Shown: positions 1-7,975, numbered from the stretch's first letter. The stretch: 64,000 bases of DNA from Hyphomicrobiales bacterium (GCA_016713235.1 JADJPN010000003.1:310001-374000); one strand, 5' to 3'. Made by a program: numbers and translations. The notes: generated by a model from the sequence alone, not told the origin.

Positions 1-1
1 T

Positions 2-163
2 CACGCGCGAGAGTCCGAACTACCGGATGTGAGGTTTAGCGTTGTGCACGGCGTCGGGAGTCTTCGCGACGTCGTGTGCGTTCGCTACATCGCGAAACGC
101 AAGCTTGCCGGCGTAATCGACATCGCGGCGCAAGCGCGGGCAGGAGCGGACGTTCGCCGGTAA
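2..163 (+). CDS. C-terminal end of an unidentified protein (partial)
   Basis: A frame is open from the window edge to a TAA at 161-163, giving about 53 residues that end in an Arg/Ala-rich tail. No family was recognised. It is the only plus-strand frame that stays open this far from the edge and it precedes a gene on the same strand by 89 bases. It may be the tail of a real gene or chance in GC-rich DNA. Confidence 0.3.
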   Translation, partial: HARESELPDVRFSVVHGVGSLRDVVCVRYIAKRKLAGVIDIAAQARAGADVRR

Positions 164-252
164 AAGCCGGATCGGCTGTCACGTCGGCCAGATTCGCGAA
201 TTAGCCGCTCCCGGACTACAACAGCTTCGGCTTTCTTCGTAGGATTCCCCGG

Positions 253-798
253 ATGCCGTTGCGCTTTGTGATTACGCTGTTCGCTGCCGTTGCGTTCGCC
301 TCCACCGCCGCCGCCCAGCCCAAACCCAAAGAAGTATGCGCAACCCAGGCCGGCCAGCACGCCGAGACGCAGTTCTGCGTGAACTCCGCGCTCGAGCCGC
401 AAGGCGACAATAAATACGGGCCGGAGATTTTCGTCGAAGCCGGCGAGAAGAATGCCTGGTGCGAAGGCGTCATTGGCTATGGCATTGGTGAGGTCGTCAC
501 CATCCGCTTCAAGCCGGCCGTGCGCTTGCAGGAATTCTCTTTCGTGAACGGCTATCAGAAGACGGACGAGACTTTCAAAAATAACAGCCGCGCAAAACGT
601 CTCCACATTCAGACCAGCGATGGCTTTGCGACCGTCGTCACTGTGCCCGATGCCAGGGATGCGCACACGATCAAGCTTGCGCGTCCGGTAAAGCCGCAAT
701 GGGTGCGCTTCACCATCGCGGATGTTTATCCGGGTGCGCGCGGCTCCGATACCTGCATCTCCGGCATTTTTCCCAACCTAGAACAGCTCAATAACTGA
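253..798 (+). CDS. Secreted protein with NADase-type glycan-binding (discoidin-like) domain
   Basis: The 181-residue product begins with a clear signal peptide (hydrophobic core about residues 5-18, then Ala-rich cleavage near AAAQP), so it should be periplasmic or secreted. The body carries the pattern WCEG-GYGIGE followed by an NGYQK segment and an N-S-R-A-K-R strand. This is typical of the galactose-binding-like domain found next to bacterial NAD glycohydrolases and also as a stand-alone module. Two cysteine pairs (about residues 29/42 and 69/167) could form disulfides. No catalytic domain is present, so a carbohydrate or surface-binding role is inferred only. It lies 8 bases upstream of the MAPEG pair. 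Confidence 0.72.
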   Translation: MPLRFVITLFAAVAFASTAAAQPKPKEVCATQAGQHAETQFCVNSALEPQGDNKYGPEIFVEAGEKNAWCEGVIGYGIGEVVTIRFKPAVRLQEFSFVNGYQKTDETFKNNSRAKRLHIQTSDGFATVVTVPDARDAHTIKLARPVKPQWVRFTIADVYPGARGSDTCISGIFPNLEQLNN

Positions 799-806
799 GA
801 TTTATC

Positions 807-1232
807 ATGAACACGCTTATTGTACTCGGCCCGCTACTCGCGATGGCCTTGCTCACGTTCGTTTTGATGGTCGGCATGGTTCTGACGCGCACGCGCGCGG
901 TGAAGGATAAGAAAACCGATCCGAAGGATTTGCTCGTGCGCGGCGGGAAGAGCCCGTGGCCGCCGCAGGCGGCGCAATTTGGCGACGCCTATCAGAATTC
1001 GCTCGAGCTTCCGGTTCTCTTTTACGCGTTGTCGATCCTGACCCTGCTGACGGGATATGCGAACACGACCTTTGTTGTGTTGTCCTGGTTGTTCGTGCTG
1101 TGCCGCGCGGTGCAGGCCTACATTCACGTTACTTCCAACACGCGCAAATATCGCAGCTATGCCTTCCGCGCCGGCGCGCTCGTGCTGTTCGCGATCTGGA
1201 TCGTGCTGACCTACCGGCTCATCGTCTCATAA
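807..1232 (+). CDS. MAPEG family membrane protein (first of a tandem pair)
   Basis: A 141-residue integral membrane protein with about four hydrophobic helices (near residues 5-28, 66-85, 88-108 and 117-138). Between helices 1 and 2 lies a polar loop ending in a pattern like Q-N-S-L-E-L-P-V-L-F-Y-A. The E-x-P-V-L-F/Y element at the start of helix 2 is the hallmark of bacterial MAPEG (glutathione/eicosanoid-type) proteins. Function in bacteria is poorly known; glutathione-dependent detoxification is possible. The next gene is a paralogue starting 12 bases downstream, so the two are probably cotranscribed and arose by tandem duplication. Confidence 0.85.
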   Translation: MNTLIVLGPLLAMALLTFVLMVGMVLTRTRAVKDKKTDPKDLLVRGGKSPWPPQAAQFGDAYQNSLELPVLFYALSILTLLTGYANTTFVVLSWLFVLCRAVQAYIHVTSNTRKYRSYAFRAGALVLFAIWIVLTYRLIVS

Positions 1233-1244
1233 GGATCTGAAACC

Positions 1245-1667
1245 ATGACCGTTCCGATGGTCCTGCTTCCCGTTTTCGTTCTGGTCTTGCTCACGCTCAT
1301 TCTCGCGCTCTGGATGGGTTATGAGCGTAACCGCGTGGTTTACTCGCGCGAAGTGAAGATCAAGGATATCGCGCTCACGAAAGAGAACTGGCCGGAACAG
1401 GCGAAGAAAGTTTCGAACGCCTATCACAACCAATACGAGTTGCCGGTTCTCTTTTACGTGCTGACGGCGTTCGCACTGATCACGAAGAAAGCGGACCTGA
1501 TCTTCCTCGTGCTGTCGTGGGTGTTCGTGATTTCGCGGCTGGTCCACGCCTACATTCACACGACGTCGAACCGCGTGCCGCGCCGCTTCTTCGCCTATCT
1601 CGTCGGCCTCGTCGTGCTCACCATCATGTGGATTTATTTCGCGTTCCAGATCCTGACCGGCGCCTGA
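1245..1667 (+). CDS. MAPEG family membrane protein (second of a tandem pair)
   Basis: A 140-residue four-helix membrane protein with the same architecture as the gene just upstream: an N-terminal helix, a Lys-rich loop, then N-Q-Y-E-L-P-V-L-F-Y and a V-H-A-Y-I-H-T-T-S-N segment that is near-identical in the paralogue (V-Q-A-Y-I-H-V-T-S-N). Loop and helix 1 sequences differ considerably, so the duplication is old. MAPEG proteins normally act as trimers, so the two products could form mixed trimers; this is inference. The stop codon directly abuts the next start codon. Confidence 0.85.
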   Translation: MTVPMVLLPVFVLVLLTLILALWMGYERNRVVYSREVKIKDIALTKENWPEQAKKVSNAYHNQYELPVLFYVLTAFALITKKADLIFLVLSWVFVISRLVHAYIHTTSNRVPRRFFAYLVGLVVLTIMWIYFAFQILTGA

Positions 1668-2312
1668 TTGATGAATGCTTGGCGGCTCTGGAAGAAAGGC
1701 GGCCTTGCCGTTCTGTTCGTCATGGCGACCGAGCAGGAATACGGGCCTGAACTGAGGCAGCGCATTCATCCGCTGATCACGGGCGTAGGTCCGGTGGAGG
1801 CCGCGGCGGCAACGAGCGAAGCGCTTTCCGCGTTGAAGGCTGAAGATGCGCTGCCCGATCTTGTTTTCTCGCTGGGCTCCGCGGGCTCCCAAAAACTCGA
1901 ACATGCCGGGGTCTATCAGCTTGCGAGCGTCACCTACCGCGACATGGATTGCTCGCCGCTCGGCTTTGCACGCGGGGTCGTGCCGTTTCTCGACGAGCCC
2001 GCGGTGGTGCGTATCCCGCACCGAATTCCCGGCATTGCCCCGGCCTCGATCGCGACCGGCGCCAGTATTGTGTCCGGCAGGGGCTATGACGGCTTGGATG
2101 CCGATATGGTCGACATGGAAAGCTATGCCGTCCGTCGCGTGGCCAAGCGCTTCGGGCTTCCGATGATCGGGCTTCGCGGGATCACGGACGGCAAGACCGA
2201 ACTCTCGCGTTATGAGGACTGGGCGGGTTATCTAGAGATCGTCGACCACAAGCTTGCAGTCGATATCGACAAGTTTGCCGCGGCTGTTGAAAGCGGAGAA
2301 TTCTCTCTATAA
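1668..2312 (+). CDS. 5'-methylthioadenosine/S-adenosylhomocysteine nucleosidase-like phosphorylase superfamily protein
   Basis: A 214-residue cytoplasmic protein of the PNP/MTA-nucleosidase fold. Visible marks are the early I-T-G-V-G-P-V-E-A nucleotide-binding turn, S-L-G-S-A-G in the phosphate/base region, and the VDMESYAV segment holding the ribose-contacting Met-Glu pair. These are followed by G-L-R-G-I-T-D-G with the catalytic-type Asp. The role would be hydrolysis of MTA or SAH to recycle adenine and methionine or relieve methylation inhibition. The start is TTG at 1668 or ATG at 1671; the ATG is more likely, and the first ~16 residues lie outside the domain. It probably shares a transcript with the MAPEG genes upstream and rsmB 8 bases downstream. 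Confidence 0.75.
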   Translation: MMNAWRLWKKGGLAVLFVMATEQEYGPELRQRIHPLITGVGPVEAAAATSEALSALKAEDALPDLVFSLGSAGSQKLEHAGVYQLASVTYRDMDCSPLGFARGVVPFLDEPAVVRIPHRIPGIAPASIATGASIVSGRGYDGLDADMVDMESYAVRRVAKRFGLPMIGLRGITDGKTELSRYEDWAGYLEIVDHKLAVDIDKFAAAVESGEFSL

Positions 2313-2320
2313 GCCGCGCC

Positions 2321-3619
2321 ATGACCCCAGCCGCACGGCTCTCCGCCGCAATTGAAGTCCTCACCGAAATCGAAGCCAAGAAGCGTCCCGCGCCCGATGC
2401 GCTCCGCGAATGGGGACAGACGCACCGCTTCGCGGGATCGGGCGATCGCTCGGCGATCGGCTCGCTTTTGTTCGACGCACTGCGCCGCCGCGCATCGAGT
2501 GCTTATCTCATGGGCGCGGAAACGCCGCGTGCGATCCTGCTCGGCGCGCTTCGTCTCGCACGCAATCTGAGTGTCGATGATATTTCCAAACTCGCGGATG
2601 GCGCGCGCTTCGCGCCGGAACCGCTGAGCGATGACGAACGCAAGCGCCTGGAGACGGGCTCGCTCGCAAAAGCGCCGCCGCACATCGCTGGCGACTATCC
2701 GGAATGGCTGGATACGCATCTTGCGCAAAGTTTCGGCGAGGAGCGCTGGCAGGAGGGGATGGCGCTGGCATCGCGTGCGCCGCTCGATCTGCGCGTGAAT
2801 ACGCTGAAGTTCAATCGGGACAAGGTCACCAAAGAGCTTTCGCATCTGGAGGCCGTGGCAACGCGCTGGTCGCCGGACGGATTGCGGATCGAACTTTCGC
2901 CGGACGGAAAGCAGCCGCCGGTGACGAGCGAGCCGTCGTTCATTCAGGGCGAGTTCGAAGTGCAGGACGAAGGCTCGCAGCTGGCTAGCGTGTTCGCGGG
3001 CGCGAAATCCGGTGAACAGGTGCTCGATCTCTGCGCGGGGGCAGGCGGCAAGACGCTCGCGCTCGCCGCGCAGATGCAAAATAAGGGGCAGCTCTTTGCC
3101 TATGACTCTGATTTGCGCCGCCTCGCGCCGATCCACGAGCGGCTGACGCGCGCCGGCGCGCGGAATATTCAGGTGCGCTCGCCCAGAAAGAAGCTCGACG
3201 TTCTTGCCGACCTCGAAGGCACCATCGATCTTGTGCTCCTGGATGCGCCATGCACCGGCACCGGCGTCTGGCGGCGGCATCCGGATGCGAAATGGCGCAT
3301 TCGTCCCGGCGCACTGGAAATCCGTCATCGCGAGCAGACCGCGCTGCTCGATCAAGCGGTACGCTTCGTGAAACCGGGTGGCAGGATCGTCTACATCACT
3401 TGCTCAATTCTGGACGCCGAGAACGGCGCGCAGATCCGCGCGTTCCGCGAGCGCAATGCTGGTTTCGAGATCGTGCCGCCGAGCGAAGTCGTGAACGCGC
3501 TCGGGGAGAACGCGATGATTTTCGCGCGTGCCGCGAAATTATCCGACGAAGGAATCCAGATGACCCCACGCCGCACGGGGACCGACGGGTTTTTTGTTTC
3601 GGTGTTGAAACGCAATTAA
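2321..3619 (+). CDS. rsmB: 16S rRNA (cytosine-5-)-methyltransferase RsmB
   Basis: A 432-residue protein with an N-terminal NusB-like RNA-binding region (about 1-140) followed by a Rossmann methyltransferase domain. The SAM-binding motif DLCAGAGGKT lies near residue 233. The two cysteine motifs of RNA m5C methyltransferases are both present: DAPCTGTGVWRRHP near 308 (motif IV, release Cys) and YITCSI near 360 (motif VI, nucleophile). The product methylates a cytosine of 16S rRNA. Length matches the family. The region after the stop is occupied by a dispersed repeat. Confidence 0.92.
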   Translation: MTPAARLSAAIEVLTEIEAKKRPAPDALREWGQTHRFAGSGDRSAIGSLLFDALRRRASSAYLMGAETPRAILLGALRLARNLSVDDISKLADGARFAPEPLSDDERKRLETGSLAKAPPHIAGDYPEWLDTHLAQSFGEERWQEGMALASRAPLDLRVNTLKFNRDKVTKELSHLEAVATRWSPDGLRIELSPDGKQPPVTSEPSFIQGEFEVQDEGSQLASVFAGAKSGEQVLDLCAGAGGKTLALAAQMQNKGQLFAYDSDLRRLAPIHERLTRAGARNIQVRSPRKKLDVLADLEGTIDLVLLDAPCTGTGVWRRHPDAKWRIRPGALEIRHREQTALLDQAVRFVKPGGRIVYITCSILDAENGAQIRAFRERNAGFEIVPPSEVVNALGENAMIFARAAKLSDEGIQMTPRRTGTDGFFVSVLKRN

Positions 3620-3623
3620 TCTT

Positions 3624-3713
3624 CATGGTGAGGAGCGCGAGCGAACGCGAGCGCGTCTCGAACCATGATCGTTCATCCTTCGAGACGGCGCTTCACGCCT
3701 CCTCAGGATGAGG
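3624..3713. repeat. Dispersed mosaic palindromic repeat, modules A then B
   Basis: Module A (3624-3667) runs from CATGGTGAGGAGCG to TCTCGAACCATG with a CGAGCGAACGCGAGCG core. Module B (3673-3713) runs from TCATCCTTCGAGACG to CTCCTCAGGATGAGG, whose ends are complementary (CATCCT/AGGATG). Both modules recur at 54127-54229 on the same strand but in the order B then A. This sequence type is familiar as a high-copy intergenic element in Bradyrhizobium-like genomes. It lies between convergent rsmB and the aat-like gene, and its last bases supply the stop codon of the latter. Confidence 0.8.
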
Positions 3714-4620
3714 CGGAGGGTGCCTCTGCTTTTGCGGAGCCAGCCGGCTGCCAATCCGCAATCGATTTCAAATCCGTCTCGCAGGTCCAGCGGCCGGGGC
3801 GGCACATTTCCATGGTGCCGCGATCGAGGGCCGCTTGCAGCTCCGCGCGCGGAATCATCCGAAAATTCATCTCGTTGATCGTCGGCGTCATGTCCTTGCC
3901 GTCGTTCAGCAGAAATCCCCATTTCGCCAGATGCCAGTTGAACAGCGTGAAGCCCATCTTCGAGGTGTTGCTCTCGCGCGAGAACTGCGACTCGGTGTGG
4001 AACACGCCGTTCACCGCGACGCCATAACCGCCGCCAGCCAGCGCGCCGTCCTTGTTCCAGACTTCGAACGAATGCGCGTGACCCGCGTCGTATAAATCCG
4101 CCATCGCATACATCATCCGCGGCCGCAGCCACGTCAGATGCCAGCGGCCGGGGCGGCGCTCGGCGCACGCTTTCATCACGCCTTCGAAGTCGCGGTCGAA
4201 CGTCACGGTGTATTCGTTCTGCCGCATCTGGCGGCGCAGGCGCTTGGCGATATGCAACTCGTTGAAGAAGAGCACGCAGCGCTGCTCGGTCGAGAGCCAC
4301 TTGAAGGGGCCGAAGTGTCCCCAAGGATAGAGTGTGCGTTTATAGGCTTCGAGCAGCGTTGGCACCGAGAGATCGCGCGCAATGCCGGCAAGGCCGGCAT
4401 TGCCGAAAGTCTTCGCCGGATCGGGCAACGCGCCGCTACCAAACGTATCGCGCAGCCAGACGCCAGCGAGGCCGGGCAGATTGCCGATGCGCTTGGGCTT
4501 CAGGGCCCAGGCCGTACCGAGCAGGATACGTTCCGCGATGTCGCGCGGGCTCTCGCGGAACAATGCCGCGCGGCGGGCCTGAACGTCCGGGGTCGGCGGC
4601 ACGAAGGAGGGCGAATTCAT
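3703..4620 (-). CDS. Divergent leucyl/phenylalanyl-tRNA-protein transferase (Aat) family protein
   Basis: A 305-residue cytoplasmic protein. The central part matches the L/F-transferase fold: L-L-E-A-Y-K-R-T-L-Y-P-W-G in place of the usual A-Y-x-x-G-x-F-P-W, then a V-x-F-D-R-D-F helix start, W-L-R-P-R-M, and the core G-G-G-Y-G-V-A-V followed by FHTESQFSRESNTSK. The last retains the family's E-S-x-F and S-K pattern. It is about 60-100 residues longer than typical Aat, with an extra N-terminal segment and extra residues in the substrate-pocket loop. Canonical members attach Leu/Phe to N-terminal Lys/Arg for ClpS/ClpAP degradation. Given the altered pocket, a different amino acid or acceptor is possible. 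The stop codon lies inside the dispersed repeat, so the final residues (about APSASS) may be repeat-derived. Confidence 0.7.
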   Translation of the reverse strand: MNSPSFVPPTPDVQARRAALFRESPRDIAERILLGTAWALKPKRIGNLPGLAGVWLRDTFGSGALPDPAKTFGNAGLAGIARDLSVPTLLEAYKRTLYPWGHFGPFKWLSTEQRCVLFFNELHIAKRLRRQMRQNEYTVTFDRDFEGVMKACAERRPGRWHLTWLRPRMMYAMADLYDAGHAHSFEVWNKDGALAGGGYGVAVNGVFHTESQFSRESNTSKMGFTLFNWHLAKWGFLLNDGKDMTPTINEMNFRMIPRAELQAALDRGTMEMCRPGRWTCETDLKSIADWQPAGSAKAEAPSASS

Positions 4621-4750
4621 GCCCGCTTTCTAGCCCGCCGCGGCCTAACGCCGGGTTAGGGCCGGGCGGCAGCCGTTAAGCTGTTGGAAAGCATATCGGC
4701 CCCACGCAGCCTCGCTTGCGGGGAGCGCGGGCTTCCCCTAGTTCCTCGGC

Positions 4751-6349
4751 ATGAGCAGCCCCGCCAGCGCGGCCCCGCCGCAAACCGCTTCCTCCACGCC
4801 CGACCATGACAAGATCCTGATCGTCGATTTCGGCTCGCAGGTGACGCAACTGATCGCGCGCCGCGTGCGCGAGATGGGCGTCTATTCCGAGATCGTGCCG
4901 TTCCAGTCGGCGGAAGCGGCGTTCAAGAACATGAACCCGAAGGCGGTGATCCTGTCGGGCGGGCCAGCGTCGGTGCTTGAGCCTAACGCGCCTTCCGCGC
5001 CGCAGACGATTTTCGACTCCGGCCTGCCGGTGCTCGGCATTTGTTACGGCGAGCAGACCATGGCGCAGCAACTCGGCGGCAAGGTCGAAGCCGGGCATCA
5101 TCGTGAATTCGGCCGCGCCGAAGTCGAGATTACCGAAGACGCGCCGCTGTTCGAAGGCGTCTGGAAAAAAGGCGGCAAGTATCCGGTCTGGATGAGTCAC
5201 GGCGACCGCGTGACCGTGTTGCCGAAAGGCTTCCGCGTGCTCGGCAAGGCGGCGAACTCGCCGATTGCGATCATCGGCGACGAAACGCGCCGCTTCTACG
5301 CGATGCAGTTTCACCCGGAAGTGTATCACACGCCCGACGGCGCGAAGATCTTGCAGAACTTCGTATTGAAAGTCGCGGGAACGAAAGCCGACTGGTCGAT
5401 GCGCGCCTATCGCGAGGAAGCGATCGAGCGCATTCGCGCGCAGGTCGGCAAGGGCAAGGTGATCTGCGGGCTATCGGGCGGCGTCGATAGTTCGGTCGCG
5501 GCACTCCTCATTCACGAAGCGATCGGCGAGCAGCTCACCTGCGTATTCGTCGATCACGGCTTGCTGCGGTTGAACGAAGCGAAGACCGTCGTCGATCTGT
5601 TTCGCGATCACTACAACATTCCGCTGGTGCATGCCGATGCGAGCGAGATGTTTTTAGGCGAACTCAAGGGCGTCACCGATCCCGAGCAGAAGCGCAAGAT
5701 TATCGGCAAGCTCTTCATCGACGTGTTCGAAGCCGAAGCGAAGAAGATCGGCGGCGCTGCGTTTTTGGCACAGGGCACGTTGTATCCCGACGTGATCGAG
5801 AGCGTTTCATTCACCGGCGGGCCTTCGGTCACGATCAAGTCGCATCACAATGTCGGCGGGTTGCCTGCGCGCATGAACATGAAGCTCGTCGAGCCGCTGC
5901 GCGAATTGTTCAAGGATGAAGTGCGCAAGCTCGGGAAAGAACTGGGTCTGCCGGATGTGTTCGTCGGGCGGCATCCGTTCCCGGGGCCGGGGCTTGCGAT
6001 CCGTTGCCCGGGCGCCGTGACGAAAGAGGCGCTCGATATTTTACGGCAAGCAGACGCCGTCTATCTCGATGAAATCCGTAAAGCCGGTTTGTACGACGAA
6101 ATCTGGCAGGCGTTTGCCGTCATTCTTCCGGTGAAGACCGTCGGCGTGATGGGTGACGGCCGCACGTATGATCATGTGCTCGGGCTTCGCGCGGTGACTT
6201 CGGTCGATGGCATGACCGCGGATTTCTATCCGTTCGACATGAAGTTTCTGGGCCAGGTCGCGACCCGCATCATCAACGAAGTGAAGGGCGTCAACCGCGT
6301 CGTCTATGATGTGACGAGCAAGCCGCCGGGAACGATTGAGTGGGAGTAG
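4751..6349 (+). CDS. guaA: GMP synthase (glutamine-hydrolysing)
   Basis: A 532-residue enzyme converting XMP to GMP with glutamine and ATP. The class I glutamine amidotransferase domain (about 20-205) has the nucleophile Cys in VLGICYGEQTMAQ near residue 99 and the partner His in QFHPEVYHT near 187. The ATP pyrophosphatase domain starts with SGGVDSSVA near 240, followed by the dimerisation domain with FPGPGLAIR. The terminal G-T-I-E-W-E is the normal family C-terminus. A short Pro/Ala-rich N-terminal tail precedes the first strand. Length and all motifs are intact. Confidence 0.98.
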   Translation: MSSPASAAPPQTASSTPDHDKILIVDFGSQVTQLIARRVREMGVYSEIVPFQSAEAAFKNMNPKAVILSGGPASVLEPNAPSAPQTIFDSGLPVLGICYGEQTMAQQLGGKVEAGHHREFGRAEVEITEDAPLFEGVWKKGGKYPVWMSHGDRVTVLPKGFRVLGKAANSPIAIIGDETRRFYAMQFHPEVYHTPDGAKILQNFVLKVAGTKADWSMRAYREEAIERIRAQVGKGKVICGLSGGVDSSVAALLIHEAIGEQLTCVFVDHGLLRLNEAKTVVDLFRDHYNIPLVHADASEMFLGELKGVTDPEQKRKIIGKLFIDVFEAEAKKIGGAAFLAQGTLYPDVIESVSFTGGPSVTIKSHHNVGGLPARMNMKLVEPLRELFKDEVRKLGKELGLPDVFVGRHPFPGPGLAIRCPGAVTKEALDILRQADAVYLDEIRKAGLYDEIWQAFAVILPVKTVGVMGDGRTYDHVLGLRAVTSVDGMTADFYPFDMKFLGQVATRIINEVKGVNRVVYDVTSKPPGTIEWE

Positions 6350-6366
6350 CTGCGCAGGGAACGGAC

Positions 6367-6576
6367 ATGACCTCAAAATTCAAGGTCGGTGATCATGTTA
6401 GCTGGAATTCGGAAGCGGGCCGCGTCTCCGGCACCATCATTAAGGTTCATACGCGGGACTTCGACTACAAGGGGTATACGCATCATGCGTCGGCCGACGA
6501 CCCGCAATACGAGATCAAGAGCGACAAGACCGACCATATAGCCGCGCACAAAGGCGGTGCGCTTCGTCATGCCTGA
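6367..6576 (+). CDS. DUF2945 (hypervirulence-associated TUDOR-like) small protein
   Basis: A 69-residue protein matching the compact beta-barrel family annotated as DUF2945. It reads K-F-K-V-G-D-H-V-S-W-N near the start, a G-x-V-S-G-T-I-I-K strand, then P-Q-Y-E-I-K-S-D-K-T-D-H-I-A-A-H-K and a final G-A-L-R. ATG 6367 is chosen because the family begins within a few residues of the K-F-x-V-G-D strand; an in-frame ATG at 6340 would overlap the guaA stop. The stop overlaps the start of the DUF488 gene by 8 bases, so the pair is probably translationally coupled. Its molecular function is unknown. Confidence 0.8.
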   Translation: MTSKFKVGDHVSWNSEAGRVSGTIIKVHTRDFDYKGYTHHASADDPQYEIKSDKTDHIAAHKGGALRHA

Positions 6577-7123
6577 GGGCGCATCCGCGCTGCCGTTTTT
6601 TACGGTCGGTCACTCCAACCGCAGCCTTGAAGAATTTGTGCGCTTGCTGCGCGAAGCCCTGATCGAGCGCGTCATCGACGTCAGGAAGATGCCGATGTCG
6701 CGCGCCAATCCGCAATTCAACTATGACTTGCTGCCGGCTGCGCTCGCGCCTTATCAGATTTCCTATGAGAACATCGCGCCGCTTGGTGGCTTGCGTGGAA
6801 AGACGCAAGGTCTTCCCGCGGAAGTAAACGGCTTCTGGGAGAACCGGAGTTTTCACAACTACGCTGACTACATGCTCTCCGCTTCGTTTCATGAGGGTCT
6901 CGATCAGCTGATCGAAGAAGGCCGCCAACGGCGTTGCGCGATCATGTGTTCCGAGGCGGTGTGGTGGCGGTGCCACCGCCGTCTGATCGCCGATCAATTG
7001 CTGGCGCGCGGAGAAACGGTTTTTCACATCATGGGGCAGGGGCGAGTCGATCCCGCACGGCTGACGGATGGCGCTGTTGTGCGTGCGGATGGAAACGTGG
7101 TTTATCCTGCCCTGGGTGCGTGA
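6569..7123 (+). CDS. DUF488 domain-containing protein
   Basis: About 184 residues. The family signature is clear: F-x-T-V-G-H-S-N-R-S near the start, I-D-V-R-K-M-P-M-S (the D-V-R-x-x-P-x-S motif), Y-x-x-I-A-P-L-G-G, and later C-S-E-A-V-W-W-R-C-H-R-R-L-I-A, the C-x-E-x-x-x-x-C-H-R motif that looks like a metal or catalytic centre. Biochemical function is not established. ATG 6569 is preferred; a GTG at 6557 is also in frame. It overlaps the DUF2945 gene. Confidence 0.85.
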   Translation: MPEGASALPFFTVGHSNRSLEEFVRLLREALIERVIDVRKMPMSRANPQFNYDLLPAALAPYQISYENIAPLGGLRGKTQGLPAEVNGFWENRSFHNYADYMLSASFHEGLDQLIEEGRQRRCAIMCSEAVWWRCHRRLIADQLLARGETVFHIMGQGRVDPARLTDGAVVRADGNVVYPALGA

Positions 7124-7207
7124 CGCTGCCCGCGCCGTAATGGCCTCGTCGCAGGGAAGCAACGAACGCGTCTGCCGCTGCGCGACGAATGGAGTGCGAA
7201 CGGAATC

Positions 7208-7531
7208 ATGAGTACCCGGGTCAAGCTCACCGGAAGACTGGTCGCGGCGGCTCGCGCGCTCGCCGAAATCAGCGCCGCGGATTTCGCGAAAGCGGCGGGC
7301 GTTACGCCCGAAACGATTTCCGCCATCGAGGCGAACGGCAGCGCATGGCTGCATACCGATCAGGACGCCGAATCCGCCCATCGTGCGCTTGAGCATTTCG
7401 GCGTGGTCGTGATCGAGGAAAGTCACGGCATGGGCGCGGGAGTACGCCTAAAGTTCACCCGGAAGGACGTGAAGGAGATCGCGCGCCTCGAAGGCGAGGG
7501 CGGAACGGTGCGCTCGGACGACGCACCCTAA
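7208..7531 (+). CDS. Small helix-turn-helix DNA-binding protein
   Basis: A 107-residue protein. Residues about 9-40 resemble an XRE-type helix-turn-helix: R-L-V-A-A-A-R-A-L, then a turn and A-D-F-A-K-A-A-G-V-T-P-E-T-I-S-A-I-E. The remainder holds an H-R-A-L-E-H-F-G-V-V-V-I-E segment like the second half of phage-repressor-type regulators used in many rhizobial genomes, and an acidic C-terminus. No effector domain is visible. It ends about 150 bases before the glycine riboswitch; whether it regulates that transcript cannot be told. Confidence 0.6.
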   Translation: MSTRVKLTGRLVAAARALAEISAADFAKAAGVTPETISAIEANGSAWLHTDQDAESAHRALEHFGVVVIEESHGMGAGVRLKFTRKDVKEIARLEGEGGTVRSDDAP

Positions 7532-7683
7532 TTTCGTTGGCGTCGTTTCGCGGCACGACCCGCGAACGCCGGGCACCTGCTGTTGCAGAATTGCATCCTC
7601 GCGCGAGCAATTGGCCGATGGCAGCCGCAAATAGCGCGTTTCGGCCCATTGTCGCCGCAAACGAGCTGTTTCGTCGCGACATC

Positions 7684-7870
7684 CCGGCGAGCGGGAGAGA
7701 GTCGGCATTGCCGGCCGCCGAAGGAGCAACCGCCCCGGAAACTCTCAGGCACCAAGGACCGTTCGCCGAGCAACACTCTGGAAAGTGGAGCGGCAGCTCC
7801 CGCCGAAGGTGTACGTCGCGCTCGACTGAATCGATCGCGATCAAACTCTCAGGCCGATGACAGAGGGGGC
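7684..7870 (+). promoter_or_regulatory. Tandem glycine riboswitch (gcvT-type, two aptamers)
   Basis: Aptamer 1: closing stem GGCGAGCGG (7686-7694) pairs with CCGTTCGCC (7759-7767) with one G-U. Inside are GGAGAG, a CGGC/GCCG hairpin, GCCGAAGGAGCAA and GAAACTCTCAGGCA-AAGGACCG, the canonical core. Aptamer 2: CTCTG (7776-7780) pairs with CAGAG (7861-7865), enclosing CTCTGGAAAG, CGCCGAAGGTGTA, a long stem (GTCGCG 7815-7820 with CGCGAT 7836-7841, continued by TCGA/TCGA), AAACTCTCAGG and the GACAGAGGGGG end. The short linker between aptamers is typical of cooperative tandem glycine sensors. The next gene on this strand is an L,D-transpeptidase, not gcvT. An open frame on the opposite strand over this region is considered spurious. 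Confidence 0.92.
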
Positions 7871-7925
7871 TCGCACGCCGCGCGCGTGTGGGCACGCTCT
7901 TGAGGCTTCGGATGCAGTCCAGATC

Positions 7926-7975
7926 CTGATTCAGAACGACGGCTGAAACGATTCAGCGCGTCATCATTTCCTTTC
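7926..7975 (+). promoter_or_regulatory. Candidate expression platform of the glycine riboswitch
   Basis: A hairpin GACG+GCTGAA (7938-7947), loop ACGA, TTCAGC (7952-7957), one bulged G, CGTC (7959-7962) gives about 10 pairs. It is followed by the pyrimidine-rich ATCATTTCCTTTC, a weak intrinsic-terminator shape. The left arm CTGAA (7943-7947) could instead pair with an upstream TTCAG (7930-7934), because GATTCAG occurs twice. Mutually exclusive helices are what a switch would need, but no energy calculation was possible. Confidence 0.4.

Noticed and set aside
7528..7776. Open frame on the reverse strand across the first glycine aptamer, and plus-strand frames at 7537-7903
   Set aside because: The region is explained in detail by conserved riboswitch sequence and pairing; the translated products show no family resemblance.
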